Positions 33,402 through 42,500 of a stretch of 58,149 bases of DNA are shown here, piece by piece. A program made the position numbers and the translations under genes. Location of the stretch: positions 1 through 58,149 of the forward strand of contig CAZHKT010000002.1 of assembly GCA_964533045.1 (NCBI GenBank), read 5' to 3'. The notes below the pieces were generated by a model. It saw nothing but the letters and a program-made list of their open reading frames with translations, was not told the origin of the DNA and did no database searches. Origin of the DNA: JACQNR01 sp964533045. Its GTDB lineage: Bacteria; Acidobacteriota; Terriglobia; UBA7540. How positions within the stretch are numbered: the first letter of the stretch is position 1; the number at the start of each line of letters is the position of its first letter.

Positions 33402-34063
33402 AATGCGCCAACCACGTCGAAGTTGATTCCGTTGCGTTTTGCGGTTACTGCGGCAAGCCGCTGTGCGGCGAATGCCGCAAGGAAGTCCGCGGCACCTCCT
33501 ACTGCGAAAACTGCCTAGCCGATCGCCTCCAGCCCGCCCAGCCGGCCGCGGCCGACGCCGGTCCGCCGGGCGCCCCCAACCCTGGTCTGGCGCTGGCCTT
33601 GGGCCTGATCCCGGGCGTCGGTGCCATCTACAACGGCCAGGTGATGAAGGCGATCGCCCAGGTGCTGATTTTCGGCTCGCTCATCGGCATGGGCGACCGC
33701 GTCGGAGGTTCGGCCGAAGGGCTGTTCGGGCTGGCGACGGCCGCCTTCTATTTCTACATGGTAATCGATTCCTATCAGACGGCCAAGCGCAAGAAGATGG
33801 GCCTGCCCGTGCAGGAGTGGTTCGGCCTGGGTAACACGAAGCTGAACGCGCCGGTGGGCGCCGCCGTGCTGATCGGTCTGGGCGTGCTCTTCCTGCTCGA
33901 CAACCTGGGCGTGCGCGTCTTCCCGATCGTTGGCCGCTTCTGGCCGGTAGGACTGATTGCCGTGGGCGTGCTGATGCTGCGCAAGCGCCTGACGAACGGC
34001 GATACGCCGGAACCACCCCGGCCGGGGCCGGGAACTTTCCCCGGCGGACCGCAGACGATGTAA
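33398..34063 (+). CDS. B-box zinc finger membrane protein
   Basis: A 221-residue protein. Residues 1-42 form a B-box-like zinc finger: C3-x2-H6, C15-x2-C18, C23-x2-C26, C36-x2-C39. A Pro/Ala linker follows. Then come four or so hydrophobic segments (LALALGLIPGVGAIYNGQVMKAIAQVLIFGSLIG..., FGLATAAFYFYMVIDSYQTAKRKKMG) and a C-terminal pair (AAVLIGLGVLFLLDNLG, FWPVGLIAVGVLMLRKR) of the LiaI/DUF5668 type. It overlaps the anti-sigma gene by 4 nt. Function is unknown; its place suggests it works with the sigma system in envelope sensing or is one of its outputs. Confidence 0.8.
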   Translation: MKCANHVEVDSVAFCGYCGKPLCGECRKEVRGTSYCENCLADRLQPAQPAAADAGPPGAPNPGLALALGLIPGVGAIYNGQVMKAIAQVLIFGSLIGMGDRVGGSAEGLFGLATAAFYFYMVIDSYQTAKRKKMGLPVQEWFGLGNTKLNAPVGAAVLIGLGVLFLLDNLGVRVFPIVGRFWPVGLIAVGVLMLRKRLTNGDTPEPPRPGPGTFPGGPQTM

Positions 34064-34150
34064 GGGATTGATGAACCAAGAACGAAAAGCAACGCCATTC
34101 GCGGAAGGATGAGAGTTGAAAGCTGACAGCCACGAGAGAGGCGAAGCATC

Positions 34151-35758
34151 ATGAGCGTACCCGGCTACAAACGCGGATCGATCTTCTGGGCACTGACGCT
34201 GATTGCGGTAGGGGGACTCTTCCTCTATCAGAACTTCAATCCGGACCTTCGCCCCTGGCACCTCATCGCCAAGTACTGGCCGGTGATGATCATCTTCTGG
34301 GGCCTCTCGAAGCTGATGGATTACCACCAGGCCACGCAACACCCGGAAACGGCTCCGCCCCCTCTCTTTTCCGGCGGCGAAGTTCTGCTGCTGCTGCTGG
34401 TCCTGGCCTGCGGAACGGTCATCAGCCGCCTGGTGCTGCACCCCATGCGTGACTGGCCACGTTCCTTCGGCATTGACCTCGATTCCGATTTCCTGATGAA
34501 TACCTATTCCTACCCGGAAACCATCACCGTTCCGGCCAAAGCGGAAATCCGCCTGATGATCGAAGACCAGCGGGGCGATATCGAAATCCACGCCAGCGAT
34601 CAGCCCGCCATCGAGGCCATCATTAAACGCGAAATCAAAGCCGCGAACGAGGCCGAAGCCAAAAAGGTCAACGACCAGCTCAAGGTGGAGATCGTGGAGG
34701 AAGCTGGAATCTTCGTGGTGCGCTCCAATCGCAGTTCGCTGCCCAACGAGGGGCGCGCGGCGCGCGTGGACCTGGTGCTGCGCGTGCCCCAAGCCACCTC
34801 CGCCGAGCTGCAGACGGAGCGTGGCGACGTCACCCTGGACGGTCTCAAGGGCGATCAGAACGTGACGGCGCGGCGCGGTGAAGTCCGCATCAGCAACGTG
34901 GAAGGCCTGGTACGCGTGCACAAGTCGGGCGGCACGGCCAGCCTGCGCGACATCAAGGGCAGCGTGGAGGTGGACGGACGCGGCGAGGACATCGAAATAA
35001 CCGGGGTGACCGGGGTCGCGACGGTGAACGGCGAGTACACGGGTAACCTGACGTTTTCCAATATCGGCCAGACGCTGCGGTTCAATTCGGCCCGCACCAA
35101 CCTGACGGCTCAGCGGCTGGCGGGCCGCCTCAGCATGGAACGCAGTTCGCTGGAAGCGCGCGGCGTGGACGGGCCCTTCGAGGTCTCCACCCGTCACAAG
35201 GACATCAGCCTCGCCGAATTCAAGCACAGTCTCAGGATCGTCACCAGCGGGGACGTCCGCCTCGAAACCCACACGCCGCCCACGCAGTCCATCGACGTCG
35301 AGGTGCGCAAGGGCGACATTGAACTGGCGCTGCCCGCAAAGTCGAATTTCCGCATCGACGCCGCCTCGCGCCATGGCGAAGTGCGCTCGGATTTCACCGG
35401 TCCGAACCTCCGAATCGTGTCCGAGGGAGAATCCCCCTCGATGACGGGAGCCATCGGCCAGGGAGGGCCCCTCATCCGTTTGACCAATTCCTACGGGACC
35501 ATTTCACTGGTGCGCTGGGGCCAGCACCAGGCTGCAGGCGACGAGGTCGCAGCTCCTGCCCCGCCGGAAGCGCCCACGGCCCCCGCGCTGCCCAAGCCCC
35601 CTTCCCCACCACGGGCACCGGTGGCACCCAAACCCCCTGCGCCTGCACCGGCAGAGGGCGGGAAATCGTCCACCGTCCGCTCTCGCGGCCACGACACACT
35701 GTTCCACGCGCAAGTCTCCAGCATGATTCGAGTGATGACCTGCTTGAAAGACTTGTAA
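34151..35758 (+). CDS. DUF4097-type membrane-anchored beta-repeat protein
   Basis: A 535-residue protein with three hydrophobic segments at residues ~10-27, ~46-60 and ~76-92 (the first two like DUF5668), then a long extracytoplasmic beta-rich region (~120-460). The repeats have the form GDVTLDGLKGDQNV / GEVRISNVEGLVRV / GGTASLRDIKGSVEV, as in the DUF4097 putative adhesin or LiaX-like domain, which stacks into a beta-helix. The C-terminus (~460-510) is Pro/Ala-rich. It lies 87 bp after the B-box gene with a GAGAGG ribosome site and is probably the last gene of the sigma operon. It may sense or respond to envelope stress; this is inferred from related Lia systems. Confidence 0.8.
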   Translation: MSVPGYKRGSIFWALTLIAVGGLFLYQNFNPDLRPWHLIAKYWPVMIIFWGLSKLMDYHQATQHPETAPPPLFSGGEVLLLLLVLACGTVISRLVLHPMRDWPRSFGIDLDSDFLMNTYSYPETITVPAKAEIRLMIEDQRGDIEIHASDQPAIEAIIKREIKAANEAEAKKVNDQLKVEIVEEAGIFVVRSNRSSLPNEGRAARVDLVLRVPQATSAELQTERGDVTLDGLKGDQNVTARRGEVRISNVEGLVRVHKSGGTASLRDIKGSVEVDGRGEDIEITGVTGVATVNGEYTGNLTFSNIGQTLRFNSARTNLTAQRLAGRLSMERSSLEARGVDGPFEVSTRHKDISLAEFKHSLRIVTSGDVRLETHTPPTQSIDVEVRKGDIELALPAKSNFRIDAASRHGEVRSDFTGPNLRIVSEGESPSMTGAIGQGGPLIRLTNSYGTISLVRWGQHQAAGDEVAAPAPPEAPTAPALPKPPSPPRAPVAPKPPAPAPAEGGKSSTVRSRGHDTLFHAQVSSMIRVMTCLKDL

Positions 35759-35907
35759 CCCGGAGGGTGCAGGCATCGTGGGGAAGGGTGCCATTCACCA
35801 CCCGAAGCTGTTGCCGTGAGTCTGCAGCGGGGGTACAGACGAAGCGCCGTCCTTCCGGGCAGCAGGCCGGGCTCCCGGTGTAGTCAGGACTCCATTGTCC
35901 GCTCGAG

Positions 35908-37209
35908 TCAGGCAGACACTCTTTCCAGCGTCTCAAAGAACTCCGGAAATGAAACGTCCACGCAGCCGCTGTCTTTGATGACGGTGGTCCCTTCGGCGAC
36001 AAGACCGGCGACGGCAAACGCCATGGCGATACGATGGTCGCCGTAGGTTTCAATCTCCGCGCCGCGCAATCTCTGCCTGCCTGCCACGCGCAGGCCGTCG
36101 GGAAACTCCTCCACCTCGGCACCCATCCGTTTCAGGTTTTCCGCCACCACGGCAATGCGGTCGCTCTCCTTGACGCGCAGCTCCGCCGCGCCGTGGTAAG
36201 TCAATCCGTTCTCAGTCTGCGTGCCGAAGACGGAGAGGACGGGCAATTCGTCAATCAATCCCGGAACCATCGCGGCGGGGATTTCCCCGCCCCGCATCCG
36301 GCCCGGCTCGACGTGCAGGTCGCCCAGCAGTTCGCCGTTGAGCATCTCGACGTTGAGCACCTTGACGCGCCCGCCCATCGCCGCCAGCACATCGAGAATC
36401 GCCGTGCGGGTGGGATTCAGCCCGACGTTGTGAATCGTCAGGTTCGACTCCGGCACCAGCATTCCCGCCACCAGGAAGAACGCGGCGGAAGAAATGTCGC
36501 CGGGAACGTAAAACTTCTTCCCCTCCAGGCGCACGCCGCCGCGCACCGCGATGGTGTGATGATGGCGTCCGATGTCCGCGCCCATCTGTTCCAGCGCAAT
36601 TTCGGTGTGGTCCCGCGTGGCGGCGGGCTCGACCACTTCCGTCTCGCCTTCGGCATAAAGACCCGCCAGCAGCACCGCCGATTTCACCTGCGCGCTCGCC
36701 ACCGGAAGCTGGTAACGAATCGGCTTCAGCGCTCCGCCTTCAATTTCCAGAGGCGGCAACCCGCCTTCCGCCGAAGTGATCCTGGCGCCCATTTGGGTCA
36801 GAGGCGCGATGACGCGCTTCATGGGCCGGCGCGAGAGCGAGGCGTCGCCGAACATCACCGACTTAAACGGCTGGCCGGCCAGAATCCCCGCCAGCATGCG
36901 CATCGTCGAGCCCGAATTCCCGGCATCGAGCCGGTCACCCGGCGCTTTCAGGCCGTGCAGGCCCGCCCCCTGAATGGTGACCGTATGGCCCTGGCGCTCG
37001 ATCTTAACCCCGAGCTTCGCCAGGCACCCCAGCGTGCTCTGGCAATCGGCGCTGGAGGCAAAAACGTGGATTTCCGTCGGCCCTTCGGCAATCGCTCCCA
37101 GCATGGCGTAGCGGTGCGAGATGGACTTGTCACCCGGCATCTGAATGCCGCCCTCGAGTTTCCGCGCCGCCTGGATCTTCTTCGTCTTGGTCGAGCTGAA
37201 AAGTCCCAT
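35908..37209 (-). CDS. aroA: 3-phosphoshikimate 1-carboxyvinyltransferase AroA
   Basis: EPSP synthase, sixth step of the shikimate pathway, joining shikimate-3-phosphate and phosphoenolpyruvate. The 433-residue sequence has MPGDKSISHRYAMLGAIAEG (substrate-binding Lys, Ser, Arg), LDAGNSGSTMRMLAGILAG, DASLSRRPMKRVIAPL, LPVASAQVKSAVLLAGLYAEG, DELPVLSVF, ELRVKESDRIAVVAENL, and YGDHRIAMAFAVAG. The GNSGSTMR loop differs from the GNAGTAMR of enterobacterial class I enzymes and is nearer the Bacillus type. It is followed on the same strand, transcript order, after the GH-D-like gene (18-bp gap), so it may be co-transcribed with it. Confidence 0.97.
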   Translation of the reverse strand: MGLFSSTKTKKIQAARKLEGGIQMPGDKSISHRYAMLGAIAEGPTEIHVFASSADCQSTLGCLAKLGVKIERQGHTVTIQGAGLHGLKAPGDRLDAGNSGSTMRMLAGILAGQPFKSVMFGDASLSRRPMKRVIAPLTQMGARITSAEGGLPPLEIEGGALKPIRYQLPVASAQVKSAVLLAGLYAEGETEVVEPAATRDHTEIALEQMGADIGRHHHTIAVRGGVRLEGKKFYVPGDISSAAFFLVAGMLVPESNLTIHNVGLNPTRTAILDVLAAMGGRVKVLNVEMLNGELLGDLHVEPGRMRGGEIPAAMVPGLIDELPVLSVFGTQTENGLTYHGAAELRVKESDRIAVVAENLKRMGAEVEEFPDGLRVAGRQRLRGAEIETYGDHRIAMAFAVAGLVAEGTTVIKDSGCVDVSFPEFFETLERVSA

Positions 37210-37227
37210 GGTACCTTTCCGGGCGAG

Positions 37228-39438
37228 CTACTTGGGCACGATTTCGATGAGCGTGTGTCCGAAGGCGGGGATCGTCACCTCCGCCTCAATCGTAGCCCCG
37301 TGCCGGACGGATTGACCCGTCACCTGGTAATCCCTCTCGGCCTCGAGGCCGAAGCGTTCCAGGTCAATCCTCACGCGGCGCGTCGTGGCCCGGTCCTCGA
37401 GATGGAAGCAGTTGACCACCGCCGACGAATGGTGCGGATGCCGGTGCAGGTGCGTCAACTCGTCAATGCCCCAGAACGTTCCCGCCGCGAAGAAGGGCTT
37501 GAGCCGGCGGTAGTCCGCCATCGCCTGCTTGTGCGCGGCGCGAACCCTTTCCTCCGGGTGCGTGCCGCCGATGCCCAGGTGGCGGCAGGTGGAGATGTTC
37601 CACCACAGCATCAGCGCGTGCTCGTTGTCCTTGCGGAGATCAATATGGATATACAACGGCATGGAATATGCAAGATTATAATAATATAGCGCCATACTGT
37701 GTCCGCCCACCAGGTCGGTCATAGGGTCCCACATCAACTCGAAAGCCCACACCGTGTCGAACCCGCGCCCGCGAAGGGGCGCTTCCGGCTCGCCGTCGCC
37801 GTGACCGAAGTAGAGCGGCACATAGCGCAGGTGGGTTCCGCCCAGCAACTGGTCGTGCATCTCAATCAGCACCTCGGGGAATTTGTCATGCACCATCTGC
37901 GCCAGCCGGTTGGTGGCCACGACGTGATCGTGCCGGCGCGAGGGAAGGGGATGCCCGTGCGCCGGGTCCCAGCACTCGCCGTTGAACTGGGTGCCGTCGA
38001 ACATGAAGAACTTCGCGCCGCCCGCGGCCAGAGCCGCCAGCCGCCGGTTCGTCTCTTCCAGGTATTGTTTCGACGCGCCGCAGAGCGACAACGCGACGCG
38101 CGTGCCGTCGCGGTTCATGCGATCCATGTCGCGCGAGTAGGTTGTGGGGTTGCACCAGCCGGAAAGCGGCGTGTGCAGCGAAAGGCTCAGGTGGTAATCC
38201 CGGCGCAGCATGGTGCTGAAGTCCTCGATCGTGCCGAGGCGCGAGCTGTCCCAGATCTTCGAGGCGAAGCGCGTGTCCCAGCCCGGATCGAGATAGAGGG
38301 CCTCGCAGCCGATGGCCTGCGCTTTGGCGGCCTCCTCCTTCATGTCGGCGAGCGTGTAGTATTTCGCGCGGTTCTCGGGCAAGTCCTGGCCGCCCATACT
38401 GATCCACCAGAGTTTGTTGTCGTACAGTTCGTTCCAGTGGGCGGGCGGATCGAAATCCTTCGGGCATCCGTGGCCGCGCTCTTCCATCTCGCGGCGGAAA
38501 ACGTAAAAACCCTCCTCCAGGCCGCCGTCGAACGCGGTAAGGCGCGTCACGCCAAAAGGGTGCGATTGGCCCGGCGCGATCGAAACGCCCGGCTCGGGAT
38601 CGCCCTCATAAATTCCAAAACCTCCCCAGCGCAATCCAACCCGGTCGCCGCCCAGGGGCACGCGGTCGAGCACGGCCCACTCCATCGCGTCGGGGCTGTA
38701 CTTCGTAATCAAATAACCTCGTTTCCCGTCTGTCAGAACCCAGCCTTCCGAAGCGTACTGCCAGAACTGCGTCTCGATCCATCCGCCCTCGAAGATCTTG
38801 GGAATGGTGACCTCACCCCAGGCGAAGGTGGTGATGTCAGACCGCAGGATGGACTTGCGCGGCTCGGACAGAACCTGGGCCACCGTGTAATCGGCGTACT
38901 GGGTGCGATTCCCGTGGGGCTCGCGACGAAAAGGCACCGCCGTGAACTTGAAATCCGACAGCGGGCCGGTGACTTTTCCCCCGCGAAGCGTCAGCGGGAG
39001 AACCAGACCGCAGCGCGCTTCGGGCAGATTCAACCGGTTTTGCGAGCGATTGGTTAACGTAATCCACTCTTCGATCCAAGGCTGATCGGCAGGAACCACA
39101 TACTCATGGACCACCGCAATGCCTTCGGGCGAAGTTGCACTGACCGAGAAGCTTCCGCCTTTTGCAGGTCGTGCCACGACATCCGAGAACGTCAGTTTGG
39201 CAAACGAGTGACTGTACAACCCGTCCGCAAGCGGCAGAGCGTTTCGTAAATCGGTGAGGCGCGTCCTCAGTCCCCCCTCAACAGAAATCTCCAATCGGAA
39301 CGCACCTCCGGAAGTGATCACCGCCTGGGAGGCAGCGACTCCCACGCCATGTGCGCCCATCGCTGCTCCACCCGCGGCCAGCAGTGCAGCATCGCGAAGG
39401 AATTTCTTACGCGAAATCTTCGATGTCCCGTCTGCCAA
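37228..39438 (-). CDS. Exported clan GH-D-like glycosidase (alpha-galactosidase-like)
   Basis: A ~736-residue protein. The N-terminus SKISRKKFLRDAALLAAGGAAMG resembles a Tat signal, with RK instead of RR. A beta-sandwich-like N-terminal half precedes a TIM-barrel region with YLDPGWDTRF, LSLHTPLSGWCNPTTYS, and AKFFMFDGTQFNGECW, whose Asp fits the nucleophile position of GH27/GH36 enzymes. A C-terminal beta domain ends FGHTLIEIVPK. Substrate and exact family are unsure. The frame is open to a TTG at 39456; the TTG at 39438, with GAGG about 8 nt upstream, is preferred. It follows the DUF5916 gene by about 14 bp and probably shares its transcript. Confidence 0.65.
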   Translation of the reverse strand: MADGTSKISRKKFLRDAALLAAGGAAMGAHGVGVAASQAVITSGGAFRLEISVEGGLRTRLTDLRNALPLADGLYSHSFAKLTFSDVVARPAKGGSFSVSATSPEGIAVVHEYVVPADQPWIEEWITLTNRSQNRLNLPEARCGLVLPLTLRGGKVTGPLSDFKFTAVPFRREPHGNRTQYADYTVAQVLSEPRKSILRSDITTFAWGEVTIPKIFEGGWIETQFWQYASEGWVLTDGKRGYLITKYSPDAMEWAVLDRVPLGGDRVGLRWGGFGIYEGDPEPGVSIAPGQSHPFGVTRLTAFDGGLEEGFYVFRREMEERGHGCPKDFDPPAHWNELYDNKLWWISMGGQDLPENRAKYYTLADMKEEAAKAQAIGCEALYLDPGWDTRFASKIWDSSRLGTIEDFSTMLRRDYHLSLSLHTPLSGWCNPTTYSRDMDRMNRDGTRVALSLCGASKQYLEETNRRLAALAAGGAKFFMFDGTQFNGECWDPAHGHPLPSRRHDHVVATNRLAQMVHDKFPEVLIEMHDQLLGGTHLRYVPLYFGHGDGEPEAPLRGRGFDTVWAFELMWDPMTDLVGGHSMALYYYNLAYSMPLYIHIDLRKDNEHALMLWWNISTCRHLGIGGTHPEERVRAAHKQAMADYRRLKPFFAAGTFWGIDELTHLHRHPHHSSAVVNCFHLEDRATTRRVRIDLERFGLEAERDYQVTGQSVRHGATIEAEVTIPAFGHTLIEIVPK

Positions 39439-39452
39439 AGCGCACCTCGATC

Positions 39453-41783
39453 TCAAAAATCAAACATGTATGTGTATTTTGCCAGAAGGGCCCGGGCCAT
39501 GGTTCTGCGGTAGGGAGGCGGCAGCAGCCCCCCCGGATCGTTTGGCTCATACCCCAGGGTATCGAACCGGCTGTTATATACAATGAAAAGCCCCGTGTTG
39601 GCCATGCGAATCAGGGCGTAGCGGATGTTCACGCCCACCTGGCGCGTGGTGCTGTTGTACTGAATGAGCGATTGAAGATAACTCTTGGGCGTAAACGAGT
39701 AAGTGAATTGAAGGATGGCCAGGTCGGTCGCGAAATCCCCCACGGGCAATTCGACGTTGTTGCGGATGTAACGGGCCGACAGCAGGTAACGATAACCGGA
39801 GCGCATTCCCGCGCCCAGCGTCAGCGTCTGGATGCGCCCCGAGTAGAAGGCGCCCCAGGCGTAGTTGAAGTTCCCGTAAAGCCGCGCGCTGGGGTCCGAG
39901 TTGGCGTAGGCTGACCAGTTGGCAAATGAATATTTCCCCACAGGCAGAGTCACGCCCGGAGTGATTTCAAACGGACGGAAGAGCTGTTCGAAGTTCTCAT
40001 TGTAGGCGAGCCCGGCCTGACTGCCGTTATTGAAATCAATGCGGAAGTCGCTGTGCCGGAAGCCGGATTCCTGCTCGCCGTTGAAGCGGTAATAGCCTTC
40101 CCAGTGGTGATGCGGCCAGAAGCGGCGGATGTAGCGGCGGTTGCGCGGGCGCGGGCTGGCGAAGATGCCGTAATTAGGCCGGCGATAGCCGACGCGCCGC
40201 ACGAAGCCCACCTGGGGATTGAAATCTTCCCCCAGTTGGGTGTAACCGCCCTCCACGCGCCACAGGTCGGTGTTATAGAGGACGGAGGTGCTTGCGGCGT
40301 AGTCGTTTCCGGTCCTGCCGGGCGTCTGCGTCCGCCCTGCGTAGTTGAACCAGGTGAAATGGTCGCCCAACCCAAGGTTGGCGTCGAGGGCATATGTCTG
40401 GTTGGAATGGTACAAATCGGCGCGCGATCCCGTGGGCGATTTATTGATGGCCAGCGCTCCCACCGAACTGCGTTTGCCGAATTCGCGGGACAGCCGCGCC
40501 ACGGTGAAATTATTGCCCGGCGCCACGCCCAGGACGGGTCCGGTCTGCATATTAAGCAGGCCGATGTTATAGCGGCCTTGCTTGCCTGACAGCCGCACAC
40601 CGCCCTGAATGGGGATTTGCGCGCCGCTGGAATCGATGCCGATGCGGCGGCTGAAAAAGAACTCCACTTCCTGCGGCGTGCCGACCGTAAAGTAGCCGGA
40701 GTTCTCCAGGAAGAAGGGGCGCTTTTCGGGAAAGAAAAGATCGAAGCGCGTCAGGTTCACCTGCTCCTCGTCCACTTCCACCTGGGCAAAATCGGTGTTC
40801 AAGGTGAAATCGAGCGTCAGGCTGGAGGTGAGCGTGTACTTCCCGTCGAACCCCACTTCGGGATGGTATTTCTTCACCGCCGGATCGCGCGAGTAGTCCT
40901 GCTGGATCCCTCCCAGAATAAAGGGAACGATTTGAAGGCTGCGGTGGAACTTCGCTTCCACGCCGCTCAGATCTCCGGCGAGCGAGACGCGCTGGATGTC
41001 GAAGGCGCGCGGCACCGGCGACCAGAACGACTGCTCGTTCTTGCGCCGCAGATTGCGCATGAAGTTGACGCCCCAGGCCTGGTGGCCGCCCGATTCGAAG
41101 CGAAGCGTCTTGAGGGGGATCTCGAACTCAGCCTCCCAGCCGCGTTCCGTGATCTGTGTCTTAACGCGCCAGACACCGTCCCAGTTGAGATTGAAGGAGG
41201 AAATCCCGCCCGCCTGCGCTCCCGCCATGCCGGTGCCTCCGCTCTGGCCGGCGCGGGGCGGGCTGCCCAGCTGGCGCGACTGCCCGCCGTGCACAATCTG
41301 CGCGTCATATTCGATGCCGGAGGCGGTGGTGGCGAAGATGTACCCGTTCTGATCGTCGTTGTAGGTGTCGAGCAGGATCTGGAAGGCGTCGGTCTGCTCG
41401 AGCGCGCCGTCGCGACGGCCCTGGGTGGACACGATCGCGGACGGATCAGAGTCGAAGCAGATCACAGCGAAGTAAAGTATATCCTGGGTATAACCGATGC
41501 GGACTTCGGTAGGCTCGGAGGCGGGCTGCCCCTCCTGCGGCAGTTGCTGGATGAATCCCTTGGCCGGCTCAAACTGCAGCCAGCTGTCATCGACCCGCCC
41601 GTCCAGATTCGGCGGCGCGCTGAGGCGGTGAGCCCGCACCGTTCGCGGCGATTCCGCGAGGCCGTTCTGCGCCGGGAGGGGCTGCGAACAAAGGATGGCG
41701 AGCAGCAGGGCTCCCAGCACAGCGGCCCCCGCCGGTGGATGCAGCGCACACCTTCGCCCGGAGGTGATGAATCCCTTTTCCAT
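39453..41783 (-). CDS. DUF5916 outer-membrane protein with CBM9-like domain
   Basis: A 776-residue exported protein. A signal peptide (~residues 18-39, GAAVLGALLLAILCSQPLPAQ) is followed by a CBM9-like sugar-binding domain (~45-235: PNLDGRVDDSWLQFEPAKGFIQQLPQEGQPASEPTEVRIGY, FQILLDTYNDDQNGYIFATT). The rest has alternating hydrophobic strands with repeated aromatic residues, as in a beta-barrel (PEKRPFFLENSGYF, FFSRRIGID, YTYMFDF with terminal Phe). DUF5916 proteins are common in Acidobacteriota and Bacteroidota, and their role is unproven. Its place before a sugar hydrolase suggests glycan binding or uptake at the outer membrane. Confidence 0.88.
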   Translation of the reverse strand: MEKGFITSGRRCALHPPAGAAVLGALLLAILCSQPLPAQNGLAESPRTVRAHRLSAPPNLDGRVDDSWLQFEPAKGFIQQLPQEGQPASEPTEVRIGYTQDILYFAVICFDSDPSAIVSTQGRRDGALEQTDAFQILLDTYNDDQNGYIFATTASGIEYDAQIVHGGQSRQLGSPPRAGQSGGTGMAGAQAGGISSFNLNWDGVWRVKTQITERGWEAEFEIPLKTLRFESGGHQAWGVNFMRNLRRKNEQSFWSPVPRAFDIQRVSLAGDLSGVEAKFHRSLQIVPFILGGIQQDYSRDPAVKKYHPEVGFDGKYTLTSSLTLDFTLNTDFAQVEVDEEQVNLTRFDLFFPEKRPFFLENSGYFTVGTPQEVEFFFSRRIGIDSSGAQIPIQGGVRLSGKQGRYNIGLLNMQTGPVLGVAPGNNFTVARLSREFGKRSSVGALAINKSPTGSRADLYHSNQTYALDANLGLGDHFTWFNYAGRTQTPGRTGNDYAASTSVLYNTDLWRVEGGYTQLGEDFNPQVGFVRRVGYRRPNYGIFASPRPRNRRYIRRFWPHHHWEGYYRFNGEQESGFRHSDFRIDFNNGSQAGLAYNENFEQLFRPFEITPGVTLPVGKYSFANWSAYANSDPSARLYGNFNYAWGAFYSGRIQTLTLGAGMRSGYRYLLSARYIRNNVELPVGDFATDLAILQFTYSFTPKSYLQSLIQYNSTTRQVGVNIRYALIRMANTGLFIVYNSRFDTLGYEPNDPGGLLPPPYRRTMARALLAKYTYMFDF

Positions 41784-41881
41784 GAGAGGGGTTCCGGAAG
41801 ATCGTCCAACGCCATGCGGCGCGCAACACCGTCAGCAAGGCGTGCGCCTGTGGGCTTTCACTGGACTCACGGAATTCTGAA

Positions 41882-42437
41882 CGCGAACAAGCCTGTAAGC
41901 CGAATTCTGTGTCCCGTCCCGCGGAGCGGGACAGGGCGGCGACCATTCTTCTAGGTCCGGCATTGCTGCCGGACTCCAGCGACCTACCCGAGAGTTCGCC
42001 CCTGTAACGGCGGTCTCTGACCGCCGGCCTCTCCTCGTGCAGAGAACCCGTCGCGCCAGGCGGCGGTCAGAGACCGCCGCTACAGGGATTGCGGAGCGGG
42101 CCGCTCCTGCTCTCCTATTTGGTCTTGCTCCGTGTGGGGTTTACCCTGCCCCAGGTGTCGCCACCCGGGCGGTGCGCCCTTACATTAAGTCCGATTCATC
42201 GGACCGCACCTTTTCACCCTTACCCCGATCAACCACATCGGGGCGGTATGTTTTCTGTGGCACTTTCCGTGGCGTCGGCGTACGCCCCGATGAGGTCGGG
42301 GATCCCCCGCCGCCCCTCGCTGTTAGCGAGCACACTGCCCTGCGGAGTTCGGACTTTCCTCTCCCCCGCCCATGCCAGCCCCGATGCAATTCATCGGGAC
42401 GCTCGGGCGGGGCAGCGATCGCCCGGCTTGCTCGCGC
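41882..42437 (-). ncRNA. rnpB: RNase P RNA (type A-like) with a REP insertion
   Basis: The catalytic RNA that trims 5' leaders from tRNA precursors. Conserved blocks on the minus strand: GAGGAAAGTCCGAACTCC (near 42346-42363), ACAGAAAACATACCGCC, GGTAAGGGTGAAAAGGTGCGG, GGAGCAAGACCAAATAGG (~42114-42131), GGGTAGG, and ACAGAATTCGGCTTAC near the 3' end. P1 is an obvious 12-bp helix pairing CGCGAGCAAGCC (5') with GGCTTGTTCGCG (3', 41882-41893). P17 is GGAGCGGCCCGCTCC (42093-42107). A P19-like hairpin is present. At ~556 nt it is far longer than the usual ~380-420; about 88 nt is an inverted REP pair at 42000-42087. Confidence 0.95.
42000..42087. repeat. REP inverted pair inserted in rnpB
   Basis: Arms of 27 nt (42000-42026 and 42061-42087) are inverted repeats with one mismatch that becomes a G-U pair in RNA. 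One arm (read on the minus strand) starts CCCTGTAGCGGCGG, the type I GTAG head; the other has mutated to GTAACGG. A 34-nt loop separates them. The insert lies between P17 and the 3' strand of P16/P15. Confidence 0.88.
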
Positions 42438-42444
42438 AAATTCC

Positions 42445-42473
42445 ATGATAGTCTCGTAGCCGGCGGTGGTCAA
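42445..42473 (-). promoter_or_regulatory. Promoter of rnpB
   Basis: Minus strand TTGACC (42468-42473), 17-bp spacer, TATCAT (42445-42450). The predicted start is near 42437-42438, exactly where the P1 helix begins. Confidence 0.8.
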
Positions 42474-42500
42474 ACCCCTTCCCCGCCAGACGAGGGCTGG

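Noticed and set aside
35908..37209. AroA as a glyphosate-tolerant class II enzyme
   Set aside because: The GNSGSTMR loop differs from the enterobacterial class I form, but this alone does not establish a class or tolerance.
42372..42500. N-terminal extension of the metallopeptidase into rnpB
   Set aside because: The extension would translate the rnpB promoter and 5' end; ATG 42501 directly precedes the hydrophobic signal segment.
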